A stretch of 64,000 nucleotides of DNA, from assembly GCA_001941045.1 (NCBI GenBank), contig MSHD01000015.1, forward strand, positions 27,416 through 91,415. Direction: 5' to 3'. A model generated the notes under the pieces. The model did no database searches, was not told where the DNA came from, and saw only the letters and a list, made by a program, of their open reading frames with translations. Below, in pieces: positions 1 to 8,614 of this stretch (positions are counted from its first letter, which is position 1; each line of letters opens with the position of its first letter). Both the position numbers and the translations under genes were made by a program. This stretch comes from Lachnospiraceae bacterium Zagget2 (GTDB lineage: Bacteria; Bacillota; Clostridia; Lachnospirales; Lachnospiraceae).

Positions 1-2
1 CG

Positions 3-1214
3 ATCGGGGATACGACAATTCTGATGCGTGCAGACGATGCGGCGATGGAGTTCACTTCTTCGCCCTCTCTTCAGAATTACAGGAATATTTTCTATGGCCT
101 GTTTTCCGGAGTGCAGGACGGGACGATGGTGGAGACGGAAGTGAACAGCAATATCCAGGGAAGTCTGCTCTTCTATGCGCCCGCCGTACTGGGTATGACG
201 CTTGCCCGGCTGCTCGGCCTGGGTACAGTTCCGATGTTGCTGCTCGCCCGCTATCTGAATCTGCTCGTCTTCGCCCTGCTCGCGTGGGCCGGTATGCGGC
301 GGCTGCCTTTTGGAAAGCTGACGCTCTTTGTGCTTGCTGTGCTTCCGATCAATATGCAGCAGTGCACTTCCTTTTCTCATGACGCGATGGTGCATGGGCT
401 TGTATTTCTGTATGCCTGTCTGTGTCTGGAAGCCATCTTTTCGGAACAGAAACTGACAGGGCAGCGTATGCTGGCGCTGGAGATTCTGGCGCTTGCCCTG
501 ATCTGGTGCAAGAGCGGGAGCTATGCGCCGCTGGCGCTGCTGCCGCTTCTGATCCCTGCGGAGCGTTATGATGGAAAGCGCAGAAAATGGATCGGAACAG
601 CCGCACTGATCGGAATACCGGCGCTGGCCTTCCTTCTCAGAAATGCAGCCACGGTGACCGGCATTGTCAGCACGACGGCTGCGACAAGCGTGGTCGGCAC
701 ATCGGATGGGAGCGCCTATGCAGCGGGTTATACGCTCAGCTATTTTCTGCATGATCCGCTCGAACTGGTGTATATGATTGCCAATACCATTCTGGATAAG
801 GGAGGATTCTATCTGGAGTCGCTCGTCGGCTATAAGCTGGGCTGGGTCGAGATCGAGACCTCGCAGATGCTGGTGATCTTTTTCCTGTTCCTGCTGTTTT
901 TGTCTATACTGAATGTGCCGGGAGAACAGGTGTATATCCGCGCGCGGCAGCGTTTCTGGATGTTAATTCTGTGCGCGGCTTCTGCAGGGCTGATCGTGCT
1001 TGGCATGCTGCTGTCCTGGACGCCGCTGGGCTATGTGTCGGTGGAGGGCGTGCAGGGCCGGTATTTTCTGCCCTTCATGCCGGTATTGCTGGCTGCGTGC
1101 CGGAATCAGCTGATTTACCTGAGACAGAGAATCGACCGGGCAGTCATGGCGGCGGCGGTGGGCGGACAGATGTTTGCGATCGCCTATGTGATCCGGCAGG
1201 TGACGACGGTATAG
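3..1214 (+). CDS. DUF2142-like polytopic membrane protein, 5' end outside window
   Basis: The reading frame is open from the left window edge; the first ATG in view (position 24) is probably internal because in-frame codons continue upstream without a stop. About 400 residues are visible, with roughly nine hydrophobic segments separated by short loops. The length, the hydrophobic profile and the neighbours fit the DUF2142 family, membrane proteins common in capsule and teichoic acid-type glycan clusters and often resembling GT-C enzymes. It ends 31 bp before the first of three GT2 glycosyltransferases, so it is probably their operon partner. I infer a role in surface-glycan assembly or export; no catalytic residue can be identified from what is visible. 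Confidence 0.65.
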   Translation: MGDTTILMRADDAAMEFTSSPSLQNYRNIFYGLFSGVQDGTMVETEVNSNIQGSLLFYAPAVLGMTLARLLGLGTVPMLLLARYLNLLVFALLAWAGMRRLPFGKLTLFVLAVLPINMQQCTSFSHDAMVHGLVFLYACLCLEAIFSEQKLTGQRMLALEILALALIWCKSGSYAPLALLPLLIPAERYDGKRRKWIGTAALIGIPALAFLLRNAATVTGIVSTTAATSVVGTSDGSAYAAGYTLSYFLHDPLELVYMIANTILDKGGFYLESLVGYKLGWVEIETSQMLVIFFLFLLFLSILNVPGEQVYIRARQRFWMLILCAASAGLIVLGMLLSWTPLGYVSVEGVQGRYFLPFMPVLLAACRNQLIYLRQRIDRAVMAAAVGGQMFAIAYVIRQVTTV

Positions 1215-1245
1215 GCGCAGGGGAAGATCGGAAAGGAGCAGCCAG

Positions 1246-2277
1246 ATGAGATATAGTATCGTCATTCCGGTTTATAATGCAAAAAAAACGCTGCGCCGCT
1301 GTGTCGAGTCCTGGCTTGGCCAGACAGAGCAGGATTTTGAGCTTCTCCTCGTGGACGATGGCAGTGCGGACGGAAGTGGGACGCTCTGTGATGAGCTGGC
1401 ACGGGAAGAGCAGGGCCATATTCGTGTGATTCACCAGGAAAACAGCGGAGTATCTGCGGCCAGAAATGCAGGCATTCAGGCGGCCGGCGGAGATTTTCTG
1501 CTGTTCACGGACAGCGATGACTATGTATCGCCGGATTACCTTGCCCATATGGCTGGCTTTCAGAAAGAGACGGCAGCGGACCTGGTGCTGTGCGGTTTTC
1601 ATCACCTGTACGACGGGGCGGACATTGTGAAGCTCCCCGGGCAGACCAGGGTTCTGGAACTCCCGGATTTCCGGGATGATTTTCTTTTGCTGTATCGCGA
1701 AAGTTTCCTCAATATGCCGTGGAACAAGCTGTACCGGAGGGAGCTGGCCGGCCGCTTTGAGACTGCGCTGAGTCTTGGAGAGGATCTCCTCTTCAATCTG
1801 GACTATCTTGGAAGGTGCGGCCGCATTGCGGTTCTTGCTGAACCGCTATGCTTCTATATACAGGAATTCACAGGGCAGGCAACGCTCTCTTCGCAGAAAC
1901 GGCAGGACCGCATGGCGCTCGCGCGGCGGATTTGCGAGGAAACGGAGGCCTTTTTTGAAGAGACCTGGTCGGAACCCTGCCGGGATGGCAGCATCTTCAC
2001 ACGCTATGTGAGCGAGATCCTTGACGAGTGTGAGAAGCTTCCGGCAGACAGGAGTCTTTCCTGTCAGGAGAAACAGCGAATCATCCATTCCTGTGCCCGC
2101 GACGAGTGGGTGAGAACGAGAGGCCAGGAGGCCTGTCTGACATTGCCGGACTATAAAATTTTATGGTATTTTCTGCGGCGGGATATGCCCCGGATGGTGT
2201 ATGCGCTCTGCGTGCTGCGGCGTCCGCTGGTGTCAGTGCTGCACAGTGTAAGGAGGATCGGGCGTGGAAAATCATAA
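1246..2277 (+). CDS. GT2-family glycosyltransferase
   Basis: This is a 343-aa cytoplasmic or membrane-associated enzyme expected to transfer a nucleotide-activated sugar to a growing surface glycan. The N-terminus has the GT-A fold start (IVIPVYNAKKTLRRCV), then LLVDDGSADGSG for nucleotide binding near residues 35-46. The metal-binding DSDDYVSPDYL follows near residue 90, and a later GEDLLFNLDYL segment supplies acceptor-side acidic residues. A GGAAAGGAG-type ribosome site precedes the ATG. The gene overlaps the next glycosyltransferase by 14 bp, so the two are translationally coupled. Donor and acceptor cannot be read from sequence. Confidence 0.9.
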   Translation: MRYSIVIPVYNAKKTLRRCVESWLGQTEQDFELLLVDDGSADGSGTLCDELAREEQGHIRVIHQENSGVSAARNAGIQAAGGDFLLFTDSDDYVSPDYLAHMAGFQKETAADLVLCGFHHLYDGADIVKLPGQTRVLELPDFRDDFLLLYRESFLNMPWNKLYRRELAGRFETALSLGEDLLFNLDYLGRCGRIAVLAEPLCFYIQEFTGQATLSSQKRQDRMALARRICEETEAFFEETWSEPCRDGSIFTRYVSEILDECEKLPADRSLSCQEKQRIIHSCARDEWVRTRGQEACLTLPDYKILWYFLRRDMPRMVYALCVLRRPLVSVLHSVRRIGRGKS

Positions 2278-3253
2278 GCCGCTTATCAGTGTGATCGTAC
2301 CGGTCTACCAGGTGGAGGCCTGGCTTACGCGCTGCGTGGACAGTCTGCTTTCACAGACATATGAGAATCTGGAGATCATTCTTGTGGACGATGGTTCCCG
2401 CGACGCCTGCCCGGCGATCTGTGATGCATATGCAGCCAGGGATGAACGGGTGCGTGTGATTCACCAGGAGAACCGGGGGCTCTCCGGCGCGCGAAACGCG
2501 GGGATTGATACAGCAAGGGGAGAGTTTTTTGCCTTTGTCGACAGCGACGATTATGTCGCTCCGGATTTTATCGAGGCCTTATATGAACTGATCGTAAAGA
2601 GCGGCTGCGCAATCGGTCAGTGCCGTTTCGCGCGGGTGCGCGGGGAGGCGCTGAAGGGGGAGCAGGGCGATGCATACCGCATGTTTCGCGGGGAATGCCT
2701 GATGGAGCAGCTCTATGGGGCGGAGGAGGAAGCAACGTATTTTGTCGTGGCCTGGAATAAGCTGTATCGGAGTGAACTTTTCGCCGCGACGGGGATTCGA
2801 TATCCGTCCGGCAGGATTCACGAGGACGAGGCGACGACATACCGCCTGTTCCATGAGGCGGGAAAACTTGCATTTCTTGACCGTGCGCTGTATGGATATT
2901 TTACGGAAAATGCGGGCAGTATCACGTCGGTATTTTCACGCAGGCGCCTGCAATGGCTGGACGCGCATGAGGAGCGCATCGCATTTTTCAGAAAAAACGG
3001 TTATGAAAAGCTGCTCCCGGCTGCTTATCGGAAGCTGTGCGATGCGTGTATTACCTTTTATTTTCGCTGTACGGACGATGTGAAGGAAGCGCCGGAGCTC
3101 CGGCGGGAGTTGAAAAGCCGGCTCGGGAGTTATCGCAGGGAAGGCACGGCATGGATTCGCTGCCTTCCGCCCAGAACGCGTCTGGGTTATCGGCTGTTCG
3201 ACATATCGCCAGGGCTGTATAAGAAGATTCTGAACAGAATGCAGGAGACATAA
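2264..3253 (+). CDS. GT2-family glycosyltransferase (GTG start)
   Basis: Second of three tandem GT2 enzymes, 329 aa. It begins with a GTG codon inside the end of the previous gene, with AGGAGG (2251-2256) placed correctly for that start. Motifs are ISVIVPVYQVEAWLTRCVDS at the N-terminus, ILVDDGSRDACPAICD for the nucleotide site, FVDSDDYVAPDF as the DXD-type metal site, and a downstream GRIHEDEATTYRLF segment. It is clearly paralogous to its neighbours but diverges in the C-terminal acceptor domain, which suggests that each enzyme adds a different sugar or linkage. It overlaps the next gene by one base (TAATG). The specific sugar is unknown. Confidence 0.9.
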   Translation: MENHKPLISVIVPVYQVEAWLTRCVDSLLSQTYENLEIILVDDGSRDACPAICDAYAARDERVRVIHQENRGLSGARNAGIDTARGEFFAFVDSDDYVAPDFIEALYELIVKSGCAIGQCRFARVRGEALKGEQGDAYRMFRGECLMEQLYGAEEEATYFVVAWNKLYRSELFAATGIRYPSGRIHEDEATTYRLFHEAGKLAFLDRALYGYFTENAGSITSVFSRRRLQWLDAHEERIAFFRKNGYEKLLPAAYRKLCDACITFYFRCTDDVKEAPELRRELKSRLGSYRREGTAWIRCLPPRTRLGYRLFDISPGLYKKILNRMQET

Positions 3254-4311
3254 TGAAAGAAAAAATCAGTGTGATTGTGCCGGTCTACCGGGTAGAGAGC
3301 GTTCTTAAGCGCTGTGTGGACAGCATTCTGGCACAGAGTTATGAGAATATGGAGATCGTTCTTGTCGACGACGGCTCACCGGATGGCTGTCCGGCGCTGT
3401 GCGACGAATATGCGGCGCTTTACCCGAATATATTGTCCATTCATAAGGAAAACGGCGGTCTGACTTCCGCGTGGAAGGAGGGCGTGCGCCATGCCTCGGG
3501 CGAACTGCTCGGCTTTGTGGACAGCGACGACTGGATTGAACCGGATATGTACGAACGGCTGGCAGCGGCGATGAAAAGATATGAGGCGGATATCGCAATG
3601 GCCGGCCTCACATTTGACTATGAGGACAAAAGCTATCCGCCGCGGCGTGAGACGAACCGGATGGAGCGGGAGTGTTATCGTGGGGAGGAGCTGAAGGAGC
3701 TCTGGCCGGTGCTTTTGAATGACGGGAGTTTTATCGGCAGGACGATTCAGCCGTCCCGTGTGACGAAGCTGTTCCGGCGGGAACTGGTGGAGCACAATCT
3801 GCAGCTCTGGGATGAACGCGTGTCGGTTGGCGAGGATCTGCAGATGGTGTTCGCGGCGGTGCTCGATGCCCGCTGTATCTGCCAGATTCCGGATTATTAT
3901 CCTTATCATTACTGGTACAATCAGTCGTCGATGACCGGGCAGTATGATGCAGAATATCTGGGCAAAATTAAATTCCTGCAGGAGCGGCTTCAGGACATTT
4001 CCGACAGAAAGGGGATCTATGATTTCCGCCCGCAGATTCGGAACGATTTTCTGAGTCTCGCGATCATGGCAGTCAAGAATGAGATATGGAGAAATCACAG
4101 GGATTCCTTCCGGCAGGTGCTGAAAAATGTCCGCGCAATGTGCCGGGATGAGAGTGTGCGGGAAGCCTTGTCCCACCACACGATGGATCGGCTCGGACTG
4201 TCGGTAAAACTGTATATTTTCATGATGAAGCACAGTCTTGTGCTGCCCTGCTGGGCGGCGACAAAGCTTTTCTTTTCTTTCTACTATGGGGTGACATCAC
4301 ATGCACAATAA
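3253..4311 (+). CDS. GT2-family glycosyltransferase
   Basis: Third tandem GT2 enzyme, 352 aa. The ATG shares its first base with the stop of the upstream gene. The GT-A motifs are ISVIVPVYRVESVLKRCVDS, IVLVDDGSPDGCPALCDE and FVDSDDWIEPDMYERL, with a later GEDLQMVFAAV acidic segment. The C-terminal third is helical and slightly hydrophobic, ending close to the membrane-like segment FMMKHSLVLPCWAATKLFF, which may hold the enzyme at the membrane. The last 11 bp overlap the HAD phosphatase gene. The role inferred from the cluster is extension of a surface polysaccharide or teichoic acid-like chain. Confidence 0.9.
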   Translation: MKEKISVIVPVYRVESVLKRCVDSILAQSYENMEIVLVDDGSPDGCPALCDEYAALYPNILSIHKENGGLTSAWKEGVRHASGELLGFVDSDDWIEPDMYERLAAAMKRYEADIAMAGLTFDYEDKSYPPRRETNRMERECYRGEELKELWPVLLNDGSFIGRTIQPSRVTKLFRRELVEHNLQLWDERVSVGEDLQMVFAAVLDARCICQIPDYYPYHYWYNQSSMTGQYDAEYLGKIKFLQERLQDISDRKGIYDFRPQIRNDFLSLAIMAVKNEIWRNHRDSFRQVLKNVRAMCRDESVREALSHHTMDRLGLSVKLYIFMMKHSLVLPCWAATKLFFSFYYGVTSHAQ

Positions 4312-5152
4312 GAAAAAACTGATTTTTGTCGATATTGACGGGACGATTTACAGGATGGACCACGGCATCAGCCCGGCGCTCGCGGAGGGATTTCGCCGGG
4401 TGCGCGCGAACGGGCATAAGGTTTTCATTTCGACCGGGAGGACCTGGAACAGCCTGCCGGAGGAGGTGATGGCGCTGGAATGGGATGGTATCGTTGCGAG
4501 CGCCGGCAGCGATATCCGCATTCAGGGGAAAAGCGTCTATCGGTATGCCCTCGATCCGGCGCTGGTGCGGCGTATTATCGCGGTGATGGAACGGATTCCA
4601 GGCGTGATTTTCATGCTGGAAGGACTCGACCGTATCTTTGTCGCAGGGGATGGGAGCGCGTATCTCTGGGAGGATGAGCCGATGCCGGACGTCAATCCGG
4701 AGCTGGCCCGCTGGCTGCAGTTTCTGAAGGAGCGGAAGAATACCTGGCGCCTGAGTGAGTGGAACCCGGAGCTCGATGGGATCTCAAAAGTCTCGTTCCT
4801 GGTGCGCACGCAGGAGGCGCTCGATGAGCTCCAAAGGGAACTGGGAGACCGGTTTCATGTGGCTACTTATCATATTTATCCGAATTCCGGTATATTCAAC
4901 GGAGAGCTGATCTCCCATGAATCCGACAAGGGGACGGGCATTGTGAAGACCGCGGAACTGTTTGGCGCGGATGTGGCGGACACGATTGCCTTCGGCGACA
5001 GCCTGAACGATTATCAGATGATTGAACAGGCAGGGATTGGCGTTGCCATGGGAAATGCCGATGAGGAGATCAAAGAGATCGCGGACCGTGTGTGTGAATC
5101 CGTCCAGGACGACGGCGTGCTCCATGAGATGGAGCGCATGGGGCTCCTGTAA
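4301..5152 (+). CDS. HAD-superfamily (Cof/IIB type) phosphatase
   Basis: 283-aa HAD hydrolase. Motif I is FVDIDGTIY with the nucleophile Asp11 and acid/base Asp13. Motif II is the STGR segment near residue 45. Motif IV is FGDSLNDYQMIEQAG, followed by GVAMGNADEEIKEIAD, which is typical of the Cof subfamily with an IIB cap. Such enzymes dephosphorylate sugar phosphates and related metabolites in the cytoplasm. The gene overlaps the preceding glycosyltransferase, so it may recycle or shape a sugar phosphate for the same pathway, although housekeeping use is equally possible. It ends 6 bp before the convergent CotH-like gene, with no evident terminator between them. Confidence 0.88.
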   Translation: MHNKKKLIFVDIDGTIYRMDHGISPALAEGFRRVRANGHKVFISTGRTWNSLPEEVMALEWDGIVASAGSDIRIQGKSVYRYALDPALVRRIIAVMERIPGVIFMLEGLDRIFVAGDGSAYLWEDEPMPDVNPELARWLQFLKERKNTWRLSEWNPELDGISKVSFLVRTQEALDELQRELGDRFHVATYHIYPNSGIFNGELISHESDKGTGIVKTAELFGADVADTIAFGDSLNDYQMIEQAGIGVAMGNADEEIKEIADRVCESVQDDGVLHEMERMGLL

Positions 5153-5158
5153 TCCATG

Positions 5159-6574
5159 TCATTCCTCCGGCCATGCGGTCTCGATGCACTGGTTGATAAT
5201 GGCGGAGGTTTTCAGAAGATGGGACTGGAATTCTTCCACTTTATTTTCCCAGTCCGCAAATGTCAGCCATTCTTCCTGCGGAACCGCTTTGCTTGTGACC
5301 GAGTAAGTCATATAAGTGACAAATGCGTCAGACTGAAAGTCGTATGCGATCTCGTCTTCCATGCGCGCAGTCTCCTCCGCGAAGACGCTTTCGATGGTCT
5401 CACTGTTGAACGCAGTTTCCTCCATCTCATAAATAATCTCTGTGAAACGGGTGCGCCAGGCAGGATTCTCGAGCAGCTTCGGCAGAATATTGTAGTTGGA
5501 ACAGTCCTGTGTTGCCAGCCAGAAATTGGATTCCACCAGTTCGGAGAAGCTTCCGATCCAGTCAAGATCATACAGATAGACGCGCCATTTCCCGTCCTGA
5601 TAGGGCAGTCCGTTGTCCTGACAGCGCCAGACACGCAGATTATTGTCTATCCAGTCGCCATTTCCCAGCAGAAGATTCACTGCATAGTACTGTAAAAACT
5701 GGTCTACATCCAGCTGGCTTTCGACGATGGCCTGTGTCTCCGGGTCAGTCAGATCGGAAGACTGTATATAATCTACCAGTTCCAGGTACGCCGCCACGAC
5801 CTCCGGATGCGCCTGCGTGCCGGTTTTTACCTCATCAAAAATCGAAGCAATTTCAATGTCATCTTTGTCCTGAATGTTGTAGAGTTCGGATAAAGCATTG
5901 TCCGTTTTAGAAGGAAGAATAAAATAGGCGCCCTGATAAGTGCCGTTGATGTAGAGCGCGGCCGGAGTGGTGGGCGAGGCGTCGATGACCCCCGCTTTTT
6001 CCGCGAGAGAGTAACCGACACTGTTGTGGATTCCGGTGGCATCCGCGGAAAGCCGCACGGCGTGGAGATTAAAAGAACTGTACTTCGTAATCGGCTGTTC
6101 GCTGCCGTCGACAGTCGTGCGTCCGTCCCACAGGTCACAGGTGAAAGCCGGCGCCTGTTTGTCGTATTCCTCGCGTGCGATGATTCGATAGGATTTGCGC
6201 GCCGCTTTCCGGGAAGCCGCGCCGCTGACACGGATACCGGCGTTCTGAACGATCAGTGCCCTGCCGTTTTCATCGTAAACAAAAATCTGTATTTCCTGTT
6301 CGCCTTCCTGCCCGGTCGCGGGATCACTGCCGGAGAGCAGACCGTCTTTCTCGTCGTACAGAATCTTCTCATCTGCCAGGATAGAGACAATCAGAGTCGA
6401 AAAACTTCGACTCTGCAGGATTTCATCGATATATGGGTCCGTATAGCCGTCCCGGTGAAGCCCCTGATCTGCCGTCCTGGCGGCACTGTTTTCTTCATAC
6501 AGGCAAAACAGAAGGAGAAGCGCTGTGAGACCCAGTGCGAGCAGACGCAGATATTTTGCATTGTGATCGATCAT
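5159..6574 (-). CDS. CotH-type kinase, membrane-anchored
   Basis: 471-aa protein with a single N-terminal membrane helix (about residues 9-26) and an extracytoplasmic domain of the CotH family, atypical protein kinases known from spore coats and also found in bacterial surface proteins. Features that fit are the basic segment RVSGAASRKAARKSYRI (115-131), GTYQGAYFIL (211-220), NGDWIDNN (305-312), and VYLYDLDWIGSF (332-343) with metal-binding Asp336 and Asp338. It lies opposite to the glycan genes around it. The organism makes spores (SASP at 9.9 kb), but the membrane anchor and the neighbours equally allow a vegetative surface role. The substrate is unknown. Confidence 0.8.
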   Translation of the reverse strand: MIDHNAKYLRLLALGLTALLLLFCLYEENSAARTADQGLHRDGYTDPYIDEILQSRSFSTLIVSILADEKILYDEKDGLLSGSDPATGQEGEQEIQIFVYDENGRALIVQNAGIRVSGAASRKAARKSYRIIAREEYDKQAPAFTCDLWDGRTTVDGSEQPITKYSSFNLHAVRLSADATGIHNSVGYSLAEKAGVIDASPTTPAALYINGTYQGAYFILPSKTDNALSELYNIQDKDDIEIASIFDEVKTGTQAHPEVVAAYLELVDYIQSSDLTDPETQAIVESQLDVDQFLQYYAVNLLLGNGDWIDNNLRVWRCQDNGLPYQDGKWRVYLYDLDWIGSFSELVESNFWLATQDCSNYNILPKLLENPAWRTRFTEIIYEMEETAFNSETIESVFAEETARMEDEIAYDFQSDAFVTYMTYSVTSKAVPQEEWLTFADWENKVEEFQSHLLKTSAIINQCIETAWPEE

Positions 6575-6604
6575 GTAAACAAACTAAATCCTGCCGGTAA
6601 ACGG

Positions 6605-6638
6605 AATGTTAACTTTTTGTATTGTAAAGTTTAACATT
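6605..6638. promoter_or_regulatory. AT-rich inverted repeat in divergent intergenic region
   Basis: AATGTTAA (6605-6612) and TTAACATT (6631-6638) form a perfect 8-bp inverted repeat with an 18-bp centre. It lies between the divergently transcribed CotH-like and DUF6020-like genes. It could be an operator for a dimeric regulator or a weak hairpin. No regulator gene is adjacent. Confidence 0.35.
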
Positions 6639-6687
6639 AACTAAAAGCAACATAAACTACACATTTTCTTGACAAAATTACCCTAAA

Positions 6688-6706
6688 ATGTCGGAAGAAC
6701 CGACAT
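6688..6706 (+). promoter_or_regulatory. Leader hairpin just upstream of a ribosome site
   Basis: ATGTCGG (6688-6694) pairs with CCGACAT (6700-6706) around an AAGAA loop. The ribosome site GGAGGGA follows immediately (from 6707) and the ATG of the next gene is at 6719. A small stem this close to the ribosome site could tune initiation or mRNA stability. Confidence 0.35.
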
Positions 6707-6718
6707 GGAGGGACAGCG

Positions 6719-8614
6719 ATGCGAAAGAAAATCGTTTATTTTGCAAAGGACTGGATCAGCGGAGCATTTGCCTGTTTTGCGCTGTTGGTGACTTTGGACA
6801 CGGATCTGAGCGAGATCAGCGCGGAGGCTGCCGGAGGCGGATTTTTCACGATTCTGGCAGTGAATATCAAAAAACTGGAGTATCTGCTGCCTGTGTTCAC
6901 CTACCGGGATGCGCTGCTGGTCTTTTTTCTGTTTTATTTCTTCCTGAAAACAAAGTCGGTATGGAATGTGGAGATATCGAAGTGGAGCTATCGGGTTCCG
7001 GCGGGACTGACGGCTTTCTTTCTGCTGTTCGGCTACAGTTTTCGCTATACAAATTCCTGGGATCTGATTTTTATGGATAACTTTCATCAGCTTGTCTCGC
7101 TTCTGATGCTGATCGGTTTTTATCTGCTGTTTGCGCGGATCTATGCGCTACTGCTTCGAAAGCTGTCGGAAGCTGCCGGAAAAACAACGGCGTGCAGCAA
7201 TCGACTGGGAAACTGGATTTTTGAAAAGCATGCGTTCTGGGGAGCGTTTCTTGTGATTCTGCTGTTCTGGCTTCCCTATATCATCGCAAAATTCCCGGGG
7301 GCCGCAATGCCGGAGACACTGGCCGAGATGCGCCAGTGGTACTGGAATATGATCAACAATTATTATCCGCCGCTGCATACGGTTCTGATGTGCCTTGTCA
7401 TGGAGTTTGGAAATCTGCTCGTTTCCTACACGTTTGGCTTCTTCCTGAATCTCGCGCTGCAGCTGGGCCTGCTTTTGTCTGCGTTTTCCTGGGGATTTGT
7501 GCTGATGAAGCGCTGGAAGACGCCATATATTTTCCGCGCTGCCGCGCTCGCGATCATCTGTATGGTGCAGTATTTTCCGATGGAGTCGACGGTTGTGGAG
7601 AAAGATGTGCCCTACACAGCCTGTGTGATCTTTCTGGTGCTGCTGCTCTTCGAGCTGGTCAGGACGATGAAGGAGGAGGAGAAGCTCAGCCGCCGCTTCT
7701 TTGCCGGCTATATCCTGGCTGCCTTCGGGACGGCGGGCTTCCGGAATGAGGGGATCTATCTGGTCTTGTTTTCGGGAATTTGCGTGGCGGTCTATGCCGC
7801 GCGGCTGCTCTGGAGGAAAAACAGAAAGAAATGTACGCAGGTGCTGACAGCCATGCTGCTGCCGGTTCTGCTCGTGCTGCTCTATCAGAGAGTGCTGCTT
7901 CCGGCCTGCGGGGTGGAGGACAATGGATTGCGTGAGGCACTGTCGATCCCGTTTCAGCAGACGGCCCGCTATGTGCGGGATTATGGCTATGAGCTGACGG
8001 AGGAGGACGAGGAGATTATTTCTCAGGTGCTTGACTATGAGAATCTGGCTGAGCTCTATGATCCGATTACCTCCGACCCGGTGAAGGCCACATACCATGC
8101 GGAGTCATCAGACGATCTGGCGGCCTACTTCAGACTGTGGTTCCGGCAGCTTCTGAAGCATCCGGGAAATGCGGTGGAAGCTACGATGAACAATGCCTAC
8201 GGCTGGTTCTACCAGGAAGGCTACGCCCATAATTACATGATGAGTTCGCAGATCGAGGGGCAGGAGATACGCTGGGAGATCGTGCAGCCGGCCTTCCTGG
8301 ACGGCTTCCGGAATGTCATGGAGCGTGTGGCAAAGCTGCTCTCCCGCATACCGATCGTGAACTGGTTCGAAAATGCCGGTTTTGTCTCGTGGATAACAAT
8401 TCTGCTGGCCGCCTTTTTCGTCGGTTCCGGACGAAAGAAATATTTACTGCCGATGATCCCGCTGCTGACGGCGCTTCTGGTCTGCATTGCAGCGCCGACC
8501 TTCAATTATCAGGTGCGCTATATCATGCCGGTGATGTTCTGCGTGCCGTTTTATGCGGCGATGGCGGTGGGAGGTATTACAGCTCCTCCACCACCTGAAA
8601 CAGGTAGAATTTGA
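6719..8614 (+). CDS. Large polytopic membrane protein, DUF6020-like
   Basis: 631 aa with about a dozen hydrophobic helices and a soluble region near residues 410-520, a layout seen in DUF6020-type and other GT-C-like membrane proteins of Firmicutes surface-glycan clusters. Such proteins are suspected to use lipid-linked sugars on the outer face of the membrane, but no function is established for this family to my knowledge. The start has a good GGAGGGA site five bases upstream. The last 38 bp overlap the 3' end of the convergent methyltransferase gene, an unusually long convergent overlap. The gene is transcribed with, but separated from, the glycan operon at the left. Confidence 0.6.
   Translation: MRKKIVYFAKDWISGAFACFALLVTLDTDLSEISAEAAGGGFFTILAVNIKKLEYLLPVFTYRDALLVFFLFYFFLKTKSVWNVEISKWSYRVPAGLTAFFLLFGYSFRYTNSWDLIFMDNFHQLVSLLMLIGFYLLFARIYALLLRKLSEAAGKTTACSNRLGNWIFEKHAFWGAFLVILLFWLPYIIAKFPGAAMPETLAEMRQWYWNMINNYYPPLHTVLMCLVMEFGNLLVSYTFGFFLNLALQLGLLLSAFSWGFVLMKRWKTPYIFRAAALAIICMVQYFPMESTVVEKDVPYTACVIFLVLLLFELVRTMKEEEKLSRRFFAGYILAAFGTAGFRNEGIYLVLFSGICVAVYAARLLWRKNRKKCTQVLTAMLLPVLLVLLYQRVLLPACGVEDNGLREALSIPFQQTARYVRDYGYELTEEDEEIISQVLDYENLAELYDPITSDPVKATYHAESSDDLAAYFRLWFRQLLKHPGNAVEATMNNAYGWFYQEGYAHNYMMSSQIEGQEIRWEIVQPAFLDGFRNVMERVAKLLSRIPIVNWFENAGFVSWITILLAAFFVGSGRKKYLLPMIPLLTALLVCIAAPTFNYQVRYIMPVMFCVPFYAAMAVGGITAPPPPETGRI

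Noticed and set aside
6669..6689. TTGACA plus TAAAAT promoter before the DUF6020-like gene
   Set aside because: The two boxes are only 9 bp apart, far from the 16-18 bp that sigma-A needs.
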